A stretch of DNA of 64,000 nucleotides from Phaeoceros laevis. Lineage: Eukaryota; Anthocerotophyta; Anthocerotopsida; Notothyladales. Shown here in pieces: positions 45,745-57,047 of the stretch. Position 1 is the first letter of the stretch, and each line of letters starts with the position of its first letter. The stretch covers positions 1 to 64,000 of the forward strand of contig JBNGIQ010007841.1 in assembly GCA_049999765.1 (NCBI GenBank). The letters run 5' to 3'. The notes under the pieces are model-generated. The model had not been told where the DNA came from and ran no database searches. It saw only the letters and a list, made by a program, of their open reading frames with translations. The position numbers and the translations under genes are program-made.

Positions 45745-47375
45745 TTATCTACGTACATGAGGCATGCCAGTGCGCTGTAATTCATATGCTCCCCAAGCAG
45801 AAGTCGGACCAGTGGCATACTGCACACCATTTTCCACCGGCACTGGCATCTGAAAGAGAAATTTGCCACAAAAGCTATCAACATATCCAGTTTCAAAGTA
45901 CTACAATCAGTGGTAGGGTTGACCAGACATAACCGTCCATTCTCCAACTCGTGCACAACTTATCTATTGACAGATGACTCTTGTATTTTCTAGTTGTTAT
46001 AAGAAGGATCTTAGCTCAAGTCGATTTGCAAAAGCAGAAAGAAACACAGAGAACAATGTTCTGCACATCAACTGTGACGTTCCTAACAATCAACTTGCAG
46101 ACAACGTCATGAAAGACATCTAGCTTTCCATTTAAGAGGCTTGACTTAGAAATAAATGATGAGTGAATGAAGCCTCAAAGCACATGACAAGTTACTTAAC
46201 GGAGGACATCTCAGCCTGTATAAATCTTTGTCGAAGTACATGTTCGACTCAGTGCTGCAAAAGATGCATTTATGGCATCTGCCAATTTAGCAGGTGCCTA
46301 AACTAATTATCACCTACCCATGCACATCAAAATGCCACGCACCTGGTGTACTCCATAGCTATCACCATATATGCTCTGAGGCACAGATGCATATGAGGGA
46401 ATGTCTCCAGCAGCGTATCCGCCATTATTGTATGTTCCTACAGCTGTGAGACAGCTCGACAGTGAGGGAGGCCAGGAGTTACAGACATGATCTAATCACA
46501 GAAAGGATCATGCAACCTCTTGAGAGCTCTACCTGCATTACTGTTCACACGAGCCCGTTTTTCAGCATTGGTCAACTCTGCTCGCAATTTCTCTACTTCT
46601 CTTGCCATAGAGACCAGATTTTTCTCCATTGCCTGACGTTGTTCTAGTTGCTCAGCGTTTGCCTTTTTCTCATAGTCGACAGCCATCCTGATTAAAACAA
46701 AAGGGAAGAACAATATGAGACCCCTCACAATAGACTTGCAGGCACTCTCCCCAAGGTACACAAAATAGAACGCGAAAGCCCAGGCTGATCTGACCTAGCT
46801 CTCTGAACCTCCTGTCGCATCCCATCAACTTCACTTCGAAGTGTTTGTGCCTGCTGGCCTTCGGAACGTGCTCTTTGCACTTCTGCTGTCATTTGCTGCA
46901 CTTGCTGCACAAGATCAGCTCTAAGGGCATGAAGTTTTTGGTTCTCACTTCGGAGTTGAAGAACATCGGACTTGATAGCCTCAGAGGATCGGAGTTCAGC
47001 TTCCTGTTTGTTAGTTTTGTCTACAAGCATGCTGATCTGCCTTTCCTTTTCAGACTGAAACCCAGCCAGCATTTGCTGCAGGCGTTGCACTTCTTGTTGT
47101 GCAGCTGCAAGTTCTTGTCTAAGGGCAACATGAGTAGCTGCAAGCCGCTGGTTCTCTGTCAACAGCCTTTGAATTTCCGCATGTTGTGTTGCAATTTTCT
47201 GTTCCAACATAATAGGTGGAGCACCACCTAAGACTTGTTGCGGAGACACTATCTGGGCCCGAACTTGAGGTCCATACGGACCAGGGCCTGGCCGGAGAAG
47301 TCCAGGGCCCGGTGGAGGACCTCGGACACCAGGATTTATCATATGAGGTGGCGGCATCCTAGACCTTCCAGCCAT
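45745..47375 (-). CDS. FLX-like coiled-coil protein (FLC EXPRESSOR X family)
   Basis: Exons 47375-46795, 46687-46533, 46443-46343 and 45849-45745 join in phase (2, 1, 0) to give 313 aa. It starts [25 protein letters not shown], the Pro/Gly-rich family N-terminus. A long coiled coil follows: [47 protein letters not shown] and [36 protein letters not shown]. The C-terminus is Gly/Tyr-rich and ends [22 protein letters not shown] proteins scaffold FRIGIDA transcription-activator complexes in flowering plants. In a non-flowering streptophyte the role would be an older, undefined one. The gene appears complete. Confidence 0.92.
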
Positions 47376-48102
47376 GCAAAAATTTGCTTCAGATCAACCT
47401 AATCAACCAAGAAGTTGGTAAGACAAGTACTCTCCATTCCTAAAAGTCAATAGCGGAACAAAAAATGCTGAAATCAATCATAACAAACATGAACATTTCT
47501 AGCAACTGCTTCCTAAAAGAACACCAATCAAAAACAAACGGGAAGAGAGGTTCGGGCTGTGCACTTGAGAAGGTGACTTGTCAGTAGGCATGGAGATGCA
47601 TCCAATACAATTCACGGTAGCATCATTTGCTTCAAAAGAAATTGAACAGCATCGACTCATCAGAATGCAGAAGTTGAGCAATTCGAGCATGACTGGGACG
47701 AATTGGTGGCATTCTTGAGACCAGGAGACTAGCCAAATGATTATTTCAAGAAAGTGCTCTATGCGAGCAGGCGGGCAGTGGAGTAGGTGGAATATGTACC
47801 CGGCGAAGCTCCAGAGAGTAAATTAGGATGCCCGCACACACTCTGAGTGCCTGCAAAGAAATGTAATGCGCCTGATACCCGCTGTTACAACTGGAGCAGG
47901 AGGGCCCTTCCTTGCCTTCCTGGTGCTCAACAGAGGATCAGGTACGATGCCTCAAGGTGGTTGGTTACTAGTGTCACCTTGCCCTAACCGCAGTCGCCTC
48001 AGTTCGAGAGCAGTGGCAGTATAACCACTGATCAAGACATGATGAGACTGGCGGTTCGTGCACACAACTCACATCAACACTTTCGAAAAATCTAGTCTGT
48101 CA
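47376..48102. promoter_or_regulatory. Putative bidirectional promoter, FLX-like / DUF3326
   Basis: 727 nt between divergent start codons at 47375 (-) and 48103 (+). No exon was recognised. Shared regulation is inferred from geometry only. Confidence 0.3.
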
Positions 48103-50101
48103 ATGGCGTCGGCCTTGAGGAGTCTGGCATGCCCCTCCTGCTGCGCCAACGGCCAGGCACCGTACAGGGCCTCCCTCGCCGCGCCGCGCTCAGCTTTGGG
48201 CGTGTCCCAGAGGCCTTACACTGCCGTTATGATCGTGCCTACCGGGACTGGCGCCAGCATTGGTGGCTACGCGGGAGACTCTCTGCCTGTTGCCAAAGCC
48301 ATGAGTGCAGTAGCAGATTGCCTGATCACTCATCCTAATGTAATTTTACTTCGCCCGGCAGCTTCGCATAGTTGCAATGCATCTGGCAGCTGCTTGATAC
48401 CGATGGCGATCTGCAGGTTTTGAACGGAGCTATGCTGTACTGGCCTCTGCCGAACGCGCTCTACGTGGAAGGCTACGCTCTGGACCAGTTTGCAGCTGGA
48501 AATTGGGGGCTTGAACCTGTTCATCAAAACCGAGTGCGTATCTTCTGGCTGTGGTGATGAGAATTCGTGGGATGGTGATGGACTGTATGCTTAGGAGATG
48601 TTGACCTACTGGACTGCCAGATCGGTTTGGTGTTGGATGCGGGGATAGAGGACGAGCTGCAGCGGCGCCATCTCCAGGTTGCTGATGCTGCTTGTGCCAC
48701 ACTCGGCTTGCCCATTTTGGAGTACACCGTCACGGACAGGCCGCTGCAGGTGAATTGCCTCATCGCCACTGACTGACTCCTAGCTGCAGGGGTCTGTTGT
48801 GCCGAGTAGAAATACCTTACCTTGTCATGCTGCAGTGCTTGTTCGAGTGCAGGTGGAGAAGTGGGTAGACAAGGGAACTGGAGCTTCAACAGGCCGACTT
48901 GGGCAGCCTGACTCACTTTTAAGAGCTGTTGATGGCTTGATCAAATCGAGCCACGTCGATGCAGTTGCAGTTGTTGCTCGGTTTCCAGATGACTCTGCAG
49001 ATGAATTACAAGACTACAGACAAGGACAGGTTAGCTGTTCTGCTGGCTGACAACGGCGTGTACATTTTCGTCAAGTATCGCCCAAATTTGCTCACTTTCC
49101 TAGTGGGGCACGTCGTTTTGGTCATGACAGGGGATTGATGTCCTGGCAGGCGTTGAGGCCATCATCAGCCATTTGGTTGTGAAGGAGTTTGGGATCCCGT
49201 GTGCCCATGCACCAGCGTTATCCCCTTTGCCATTTGATCCATCCGTTTCACCTAGGTCTGCAGCAGAAGAGGTTGGAACTGTGCAGGCCTGTATATGATG
49301 ACTATCAGTTGCCATGTACTTATTTTGGTAGCAATGTCTGTTGGGGCATATCCAGTCGTATAAAGTATCACCTCTTGCTTACTTCGGTGGTTTCTTTGTC
49401 GCAGATAGGGTACACCTTTTTGCCCTGTGTGTTGGCTGGCTTGAGCAACGCTCCCCAGTTTCTGAGGAAGGAGGAATTGATGTTCCGCCACAGATCAGGT
49501 CAAAGGAGCATATGGGCAGATGATGTTGATTGTGTTGTGGTGCCCGGAAATGCATGTGGAGGAGCCGGAACTCTTTCTTTCAGCAAGAAACAGGTCCGAA
49601 AGGTGGGATTTCTCCCAGTAGTTTGTTTCAACAGGCTCAATTTTTTCTTTTCATCCCTTTGTGCCCCGTAGTACCCTGTTTGTGTGGTTGGTTGTTTTTG
49701 TGATGCTTGTGATTTAATGGTCACTGCCCTGAATAACTGGAAACTCTTGACATGTAGCAGCCTCTGCTGATAGCAGTGGATGAGAATGAAACAGTTCTTG
49801 ACGACACCCCAGAGAAGCTACATCTGGATGCGGTGAGCTCGAGAACGATGTAGTATTTGCATTCAGTTCTAGCTCCTACGATAGAACATTGTTGGCAGGC
49901 TTCAGTCTGTCGGTTGATGCTACGTTTGTGACACTTCCTGGCCGGTCTTCCAGGTGAAGGTACAGAACTACTTGGAAGCTATTGGTGTCATGGCTGCCCA
50001 CAAAGCTGGAATCAATCACCACACTCTGAGGAGGACAGGTGTACAGCATTTGCAACGATCGAGTGTTGGCCATATTGAGCGACAAGCACTGACGCTTACG
50101 T
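48103..50101 (+). CDS. DUF3326 protein, probably plastid-targeted (3' end in gap)
   Basis: Exons 48103-48339, 48417-48533, 48621-48749, 48853-49029, 49131-49271, 49405-49593, 49761-49832 and 49954 to the gap are all phase 0, giving about 403 codons before the N run. The first ~40 residues (MASALRSLACPSCCANG..) look like a transit peptide. The conserved core begins VMIVPTGTGASIGGYAGDSLPVAKAM and continues MLYWPLPNALYVEGYALDQF, VHQNRIGLVLDAGIEDEL, VEKWVDKGTGASTGRLGQPDSL, VVARFPDD, IGYTFLPCVLAGLSNAPQF, NACGGAGTL, IAVDENETVLDD and YLEAIGVMAAHKAGI. This is the DUF3326 family shared by cyanobacteria and plants; no biochemical function is known to me. If the flanking 12-mer duplication is collapsed the frame ends at TGA 50549-50551. 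Confidence 0.87.
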
Positions 50102-50501
50102 NNNNNNNNNNNNNNNNNNNNNNNNNNNNNNNNNNNNNNNNNNNNNNNNNNNNNNNNNNNNNNNNNNNNNNNNNNNNNNNNNNNNNNNNNNNNNNNNNNN
50201 NNNNNNNNNNNNNNNNNNNNNNNNNNNNNNNNNNNNNNNNNNNNNNNNNNNNNNNNNNNNNNNNNNNNNNNNNNNNNNNNNNNNNNNNNNNNNNNNNNNN
50301 NNNNNNNNNNNNNNNNNNNNNNNNNNNNNNNNNNNNNNNNNNNNNNNNNNNNNNNNNNNNNNNNNNNNNNNNNNNNNNNNNNNNNNNNNNNNNNNNNNNN
50401 NNNNNNNNNNNNNNNNNNNNNNNNNNNNNNNNNNNNNNNNNNNNNNNNNNNNNNNNNNNNNNNNNNNNNNNNNNNNNNNNNNNNNNNNNNNNNNNNNNNN
50501 N
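50102..50501. other. Assembly gap (400 N)
   Basis: A run of 400 N. The same 12-mer GCCATATTGAGC lies just left (50069-50080) and immediately right (50502-50513) of it, which suggests overlapping contig ends or a short repeat. Confidence 0.95.
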
Positions 50502-50945
50502 GCCATATTGAGCTGAATAGGAAATGCAAAGAGTTACACATTGGTAGGTGATAGCCAAGATTTTGTATGTATCGGAGGGGTTGACAGTTCTGAAGATCCA
50601 AACGCCTTAAAAGATAGCTCCATTCGTTGAGCCGTTTCGGGTATCCACCAGCGGAACCGCCGAAATTAGACGCAGCAGTTCTTTATTTCTACCGACGAAT
50701 CTGCGTATCCTGGGGTGCCTGTTCTCAAGCAGCTCCATTTGTACAACGCCTTGGTAGGTATCTGCGACACACTAGCAGTTCACAGAATCGAGTGATCTCC
50801 GGGCAAAAGTTGCTGTCTCATGTCGGAATCTATCCAGGGGCAATAGCGCCATGTTCACACCCTCCATCGCGGAGTGCGCAGTGTTGATGGTAGCTGAGTT
50901 GGTGAACCTGTAGTTGTCTGAGCTGCCTGCTTGCAATTGTCCGCA

Positions 50946-52429
50946 ATGGGAAATCTGTTCGCCAAGAAGAAGCCCAAGGTGACGGATGTGGACAAGGCCA
51001 TCCTTAGTCTGAAGACCCAACGCCGCAAACTCTCCCAATACCAGAAGCAGGTTGGTTGCTCCGACTTAGGGCCAATCTGCCACCATACATGCTTGCATTA
51101 CTCACAATTAAGGTGCCTGGTTGTTTATGGCCAACAGTTGGAAGTCGTGATTGAACGGGAGAAAGAAGTTGCTCTTCTGTTGGTGAAGGAGAAGAGGAAG
51201 GACCGGGCACTGCTTGCTTTGAAGAAGAAGAAGGCTCAAGAAGAGTTGTTGAAGAAGGTGGACGTATGGCTTCTGAACGTCGACCAGCAGGTAGCTTCTG
51301 GTGACCAACCTTGGCCGGATTGAGAGTAGCCAGCTTAGGTGTATGGTTGTTTGAGGCCTACCTTCCGCTTGCTTCCTGACAGTGGAGATTGTGTACTATG
51401 TTGCAGCTGGCGGATATAGAGGTAGCAAGTAAAACGAAGGCCGTTTTCGAGAGCTTGAAAGTGGGGCATAAAGCAATTACAGATCTGCAGAATGAAGTCA
51501 ATATCGAAGATGTGCAGAAGCTGATGGATGATACCGCCGAAGCTAAGGCCTACCAAAACGTAAGATACCTGGCATTCTATCAAGATGCGCTTGTTGAATT
51601 TCGTTGCCATCTCTAAAAGAACGCGAACTCCTCGAGAGGGACAGGGACGTTGACTGCTTTGGCTCTGGTGGCAGGAAATTAATGAGGTCCTCGGACAACA
51701 ACTGACTGCGGAGGATGAAGAAGCTGTATGGGCAGAGCTTGAAGAACTGGAGTCTGAGGTTAGCCATTGAACCCCTGTGAAGCTTAGCATGGTTAAAATC
51801 TTAGAGAAATCCCTTAGACCTCTTTTACGATGTTGTCCCCCCACAAGTCTGACATAGAAGTTTTTGGACTTCCTCTGCAGATGGCGGTAGAGGATATGCC
51901 CGAGGTACCCAGCACACAAACTCCAGGAGTCACTGTACCACCGACCCGTCCACAAGCTGTACCTAGCAAAGAGGCAATTCTGGAATTGGCAGAACCACCA
52001 GTTGCCACAGCTAGAACGTCAAAATATGACAGAGAGCCTTCATATTCAAATCGGACAAGCGATCAAGCGGATGGTGACCCTCTGAGCTTGAAGGACACGG
52101 AGGCAGTTAACTTGGAAGACGAACTAGAACTGCCGAGTGTACCCACGAAGAAGCCTGTCCACCAGATAGATCACCCCTCAGAGGAAGCAGTTCAAGAGAC
52201 TGTCAGTGCACGACGTGGGAAAACGGGCTTACTCGGTATTGAATCAGTTTCTGCCGTCACAAGCTTTGGTTTTTGGAAGGAATTGTTGGCCCGACATGTA
52301 CTGATGAATCATGTTCTGTGCCTGCAGAACCTTTACTGGCATGAGTCACGGCGGATTCCACTGGGGGCGGTTGTGACGACTATTACAGGACTCACAAAAC
52401 CCAGTCGCAACCCTGTCTGGTGTTTATAA
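50946..52429 (+). CDS. VPS20: ESCRT-III subunit VPS20/CHMP6 (SNF7 family)
   Basis: Exons 50946-51050, 51138-51290, 51407-51559, 51675-51758 and 51881-52429 are all phase 0. [23 protein letters not shown] has the N-myristoylation Gly2 and CHMP6-type N-terminus. The helical SNF7 core follows: [39 protein letters not shown] and [19 protein letters not shown] near the end is a MIM2-like LPxVP motif for binding MIT domains. The protein nucleates ESCRT-III filaments on endosomes downstream of ESCRT-II. The open last exon gives 347 aa, far longer than the usual ~220. The final ~80 residues may be intron read-through, and the true 3' splice structure is unclear. Confidence 0.88.
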
Positions 52430-52578
52430 AATAGGATGTAGTGGTTCCTTTGCCAGTACATGAATTTGTTCACTTGGTAAGCGGCACAAAATTCTGATTG
52501 GTAACGTGCGAAAATATTCACGAATGGCGCAAGGACATCCTTTGTACAACGTCAGATGCATTCAGCAAGAAAAATGCT

Positions 52579-55500
52579 TCATACGCCCCTACGGCTTTTT
52601 CTCCTTCCTCGTTGCTCTGTGAACTGCTTGTTTTGTCCTGGCTTCCCTCTCGACTTCTTTCCTGCTGCTTCAGCCGTGGGCTTTCGTCCATTCACACCAG
52701 CCGAAGTCTGCCCTTTCTGCCTGTTCACACCCTCGTCCCTTTTCCTCTTCCGTTGCCTTGGTCTCGCCCCATGCCGTTTCGAACCTGTTTCTCCCTTCGG
52801 GTCCCTAAAATGGCCATCCTGCCTAGACCCAGACTTTGCAATACCATGACTCTTTCCGCGTGGCTTGTCCGTTGGCGCTGGCCTGTCCATGTCCTCTTCA
52901 TCATCTTCACCACTCGAGGATGCAGCAATGTTACCTTCATCCATATCCTCCTCAGATGATAAGAGGAGATCCTCAACCACATCCTCCTCATTTGGAGAAC
53001 TCGTTTTAAGTGTGGACTTTTTCTTGTCTTCCTTGACACTGCAAGTAGGTAGCGCAAGCCCAGTTGCAAAAGAGAGCTGAGATGAAGGATTAAGAGCACA
53101 GAGCCAATTTTGAATCCAAGAATCTGCCACCCTTTTGACTTGAGGTAGTAATTGCTTACTCGCTACTTCTCTTCTGCGGGAGCCAGTCTTTGTTGAAAAC
53201 TTCTTCACCCTGTTCTTGCACGTGGTGCTCTTCATCCGCAGCAGGAACATCAATTGAGGGTGTTGAGTCTCCAATGACCAAACTGCACACAAGCACGCAT
53301 TGGTGTCAGGCGCCCAGCAGATAGATCAAATGGAAAAATCCAGAATTGCCTGTCAGAAGGCCCACCTAGACGTCTGAAGGTTCTTCTGCCGATCTGCAGA
53401 CCGTTGCCTGAGCAGTGCAACATACTGAAACAATGGACTGGAGCCTGCTATTTTCTCATCCTGAATCAGGCGAACATCAATGAGCCAACCTGATGCCCAT
53501 TCCTTGCGCAGCCAACTTTAAGGGTTGTGGGCATACCTGAAGGAAACCAGTCACCGCTGAGATATCCTTTGGTGAAAAAGTGACCTTCTCCCTATGTTTG
53601 GTGACAAACTCCACATTTCTCTCTATCTGGACAGGTCAATACCAGACTTTTTATCTCTGCTGTCAAACGATACTCACTACAGCTGTCCAACTCATGCTAA
53701 TTCACTCAAGGCAGTCGAAAGGAACCTACATGTTCCACCAACTGCTTGACCTGCCGACGAAATCGATCAGCAGTTGTAACCTTCAAGAACCTTCGGAGCT
53801 GAACCAAAGGTACAACTGCTAGCTCGGGAAACGAAACTGCACAGCTCCACTGGCCAAGATGCTCAGCAAGCTGATTGATTACACTGAACACACACTCTTC
53901 ATGGAAAGCACGAGTTTTCAACATAGCCTTCGGGACCTGCAGGCAGAAGTTTCTCAGAGACAAGGTTTGGAAAGGAGAAACGAAACAGAGTGTTTACCAG
54001 CTCAAAACTTCATGTGAAACGAAGTCGGGTACCTTCAGATTGACAGAAAAATCAAACGCATTTCCTGCACCACCCGTAGGTGGAACATGGAGCTCCTTGA
54101 ACTGAAGAATGTCCATTAGCAAGGTAGACACTGGAATATACGATCCAGTAGATGCTGAGAGCCTGTTCAGAAGTTTTGCACAATGGAGCCTTAGGGGGAA
54201 GTACTTAACAGTCGGCACCAACCGAGCGACCCCAGTAATAATCTGCGAAATAGGGTATACAAGAGGACGAAGGTCCTCCTTGCTGGAGTATGAACAAAGG
54301 ATGTTCACCCACAGTTCAAGGCAGTTCATATACTGCCACCTATACACAGATTTGAAGGCTTCCTGCAAAAGATATGCTATCAGATTGCTATCCTTGAAAA
54401 CACCTAGGCAGTCTTCAAAGTATGCTGAGCCACTTTGGTGGAAACAGCTTTTTTACCTTTGTCTTCATCGTGAAAGCATTCCTCAGAAGTATTGCCAGCT
54501 GTCGAATAAAGATGAAGGCATGCTGGTACGAGGCAGCCAAATCAATCCCATAAAGCTCAACAACACAGTTGGCCATAAATCGAATCTGTGGAAGCCTAGT
54601 CGGGTTGACAAATCTGGAATTTGCAGCATACTCCTTATAGATGCTTTTTAGACAGGTATCAAGATAGTCAGTTCCAAGCTGCAGCGCCATCTCTCTTATA
54701 AACAGCAATGAGATGACAGGTAAGGCCCCCTCACTGCTGCTCCAGAAGTGAAGAGCTGCCTGCCACAACCAACAGAACGTACTCAGAGGAAAGCAACCAT
54801 CCTGCGTTTCGCCAGCAGTCACTAAAAGAGCCATCAATACAACAATAAATAGGATTTCCACCTTAAGATACAGACGGGCAAGTTTTGGAAATGCTGCCAG
54901 GAAAGGAACAGATGATTTCATTCGCCTCAGAGTGAAGCCAATCATCTGATTGTCCGACATCTGTGTCAATATGTGATGAGAATTTGCTAGGTAACTCCGA
55001 ACAAAAGGCTCGACCTTTTTCCACCTTGAATTTTTCTGAAAATCAACAGCACCTGAGAGCTTTCCATTCCTCCTCTCTGCATCATCTTGTTGGCCAAGCA
55101 TCCTCCGGAAAACACCATCCATATCAGAAAGGACAAAGACCATGATTCTGTTAAAAACGTGACTACTCGCAACATTGAACTTTGAAGATAGGTCCTCTCC
55201 TTCGCCATCTCCATAGTGGCAAGCACTTCGGTAAGCACGGAGCATATTTCGGACAGCCCCCACATGTTGCTTCTCCACTATAGCTTTGCCCCAGGCATCA
55301 ACAAGTGCGGTGGACAACAGAACCTCTCCCTTCCCTTTCTTTGAAGACCCTTTTCCTGCTGGGTCTTGGCTGTCAGCTGCATCCGCACTCTCCTCAGCAT
55401 CCTAGGATGACAGATGGAGAAATCGTTTCAGAACACACAATCTCAGGTCATCCGTACCAATCAAGCACAAACATGACAGAAATACCCCGACGTACCTCCT

Positions 55501-56456
55501 GTTCTTCATCTTCAAACTGAAGCAGTTCTTTGTCATGCTCTTGCAAAAATCTGTAAAACTCTGGATCCTAAAAATAGCGGAACCTGTCAGGATGTTGACA
55601 CAGCCTGTGATGACAATAGCACAATGCTTGCCTGGTATTCACCTTCTCCTTCAGTCTCTCTAGTTCAAGCTTGTGCTTGTTGACCTCAGACGTCAATTTC
55701 TTGTTTTGGATTCCAAGTTCATTTTCCTTCTCTTCGTCTGAGAGAAAGGAAATTAGAGCCCACCCAAACCCCAGCACGCTCCTAGCAGAAATCAATTGAA
55801 TTGAAATTCGCGAGACGCAAAGGAACCTTCAGAGCTCTCATCTTCAAGCCCTTGCGCTGTTATGTCCACAAAATCGTCGTCATCACCCTGCAGTTATGAC
55901 AGTTCAGAGTTACAAACTTATGGGAGCAACAGTCAGTCACCCTTCATTGTTACTCCTGCTCAGAACTATATTAGTCGTACATACCTTTTCAGGACTAAGG
56001 TCATCACCGTCGACCTCTTCCGTTTCTACAAACTCTTCATCGTCACTGATGTTGTCCAAAAAGTCTCCTCGCAGCAACTCGTCAACATCCATATCCTCCA
56101 CCCTCCTATTGCACAATTCTTCAAAGTAAGATGCATTACGCGAGCAGCCAAAAACCATCGTCTGAGCATGACCACCACATACTTGGTTCGCACGTAACCT
56201 CCACCATCTTCGCTTAGGCCCGACACCCGTTCCAACCTTTTTCTATCTGCAAAGCACAAAGTCCAGGTTACCACTGCTTCTGACCAAATAGCCCTTCCGA
56301 CCACTGTACCTGGCCATTTTCACAGTGCACCATACCTGAAGTGTCATGTTTCCGCCTCAGGGCATTCTTCATGGGCTTCAGCTTGCGACGAACGGCCAGG
56401 GCCGATCCAAGCTGCTTCTTGACGAATTTCTTCGTACTTTTGGAAGGTTTCCCCAT
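52579..56456 (-). CDS. NOC2: Nucleolar complex protein 2 (NOC2)
   Basis: About a dozen exons on the minus strand. The start ATG at 56456 opens MGKPSKSTKKFVKKQLGSAL, the typical basic N-terminus. An acidic stretch follows (RRVEDMDVDELLRGDFLD, GDDDDFVDITAQGLEDESSE), then DPEFYRFLQEHDKELLQFEDEE. The conserved Noc2 core spans about 55.3-53.7 kb: NRIMVFVLSDMDGVFRRML, FVRSYLANSHHILTQM, REMALQLGTDYLDTCLKSIYKEYAANSRFVNP and PTVKYFPLRLHCAKLLNRLSAST. The C-terminus is acidic then basic and ends RGRRKSRRGV with the stop at 52579. NOC2 acts with NOC1/NOC3 in pre-60S ribosome assembly and export from the nucleolus. The acidic exons near 53 kb include several DEED/SSED runs. Exon limits were not all refined. 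Confidence 0.92.
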
Positions 56457-56906
56457 GGTGAATGACAAAGTTTATCTCGCAAATGCGAAGGATTTCCAAG
56501 CAGCTGCTCTTGGTGCTTGTCCTTGTCAATCTGCTTCTCAGAATTTGCAGCCACTTTCGTGGTTGCAGTTACGCAGGTCTTCGTTGCGACTCATTCTGCT
56601 AGGTTCAACATCAACTCCATCGGTCTGTCCAGTGCCTACTCGTCGTCAAGCTAAGCCTGCAGGAAGCCTCAGCCAACTATCTGCCCCCTGTTCCTGATAG
56701 TCGCCTATCTGTCATGAGGGTTGCCACGCCTAATTGGTGGAGCTATTCCTCAGCGCAAGTCGTTAATTCCCGAAAAGCCTTCCAGTGTTTGGCGTCTCGC
56801 GCTCATGGTGGCCCTTCCTAACCTGAGAACGGTGGTGGGCACACTGGGGAGTCCTCTTGCGGCCGTGACCTCGGTCTCCAGGGTGTTTTAGGGTAGTTAT
56901 CGCAGG

Positions 56907-56916
56907 TCCCGCCATT
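56907..56916 (-). promoter_or_regulatory. E2F-like site (ATGGCGGGA) between NOC2 and E2F
   Basis: The plus strand reads TCCCGCCATT; its complement contains GGCGGGA, the core of the E2F consensus TTTSSCGC. It lies about 130 nt upstream of the atypical E2F start and about 450 nt upstream of the NOC2 start, within the 591-nt divergent region. E2F genes are often autoregulated, which makes it a reasonable candidate. A single short match can occur by chance. Confidence 0.35.
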
Positions 56917-57047
56917 TTGGATTCCAAACTCCCGCGCAGGTTTCAGAACAAAACTCCACCCCTGATGAGTGTAACCATCCGAGGGATGGATTTGACAAGG
57001 AAGAGGCTGCAAACAGTGATCGGAAGGGCGAGAAGTGCTGACACCGC

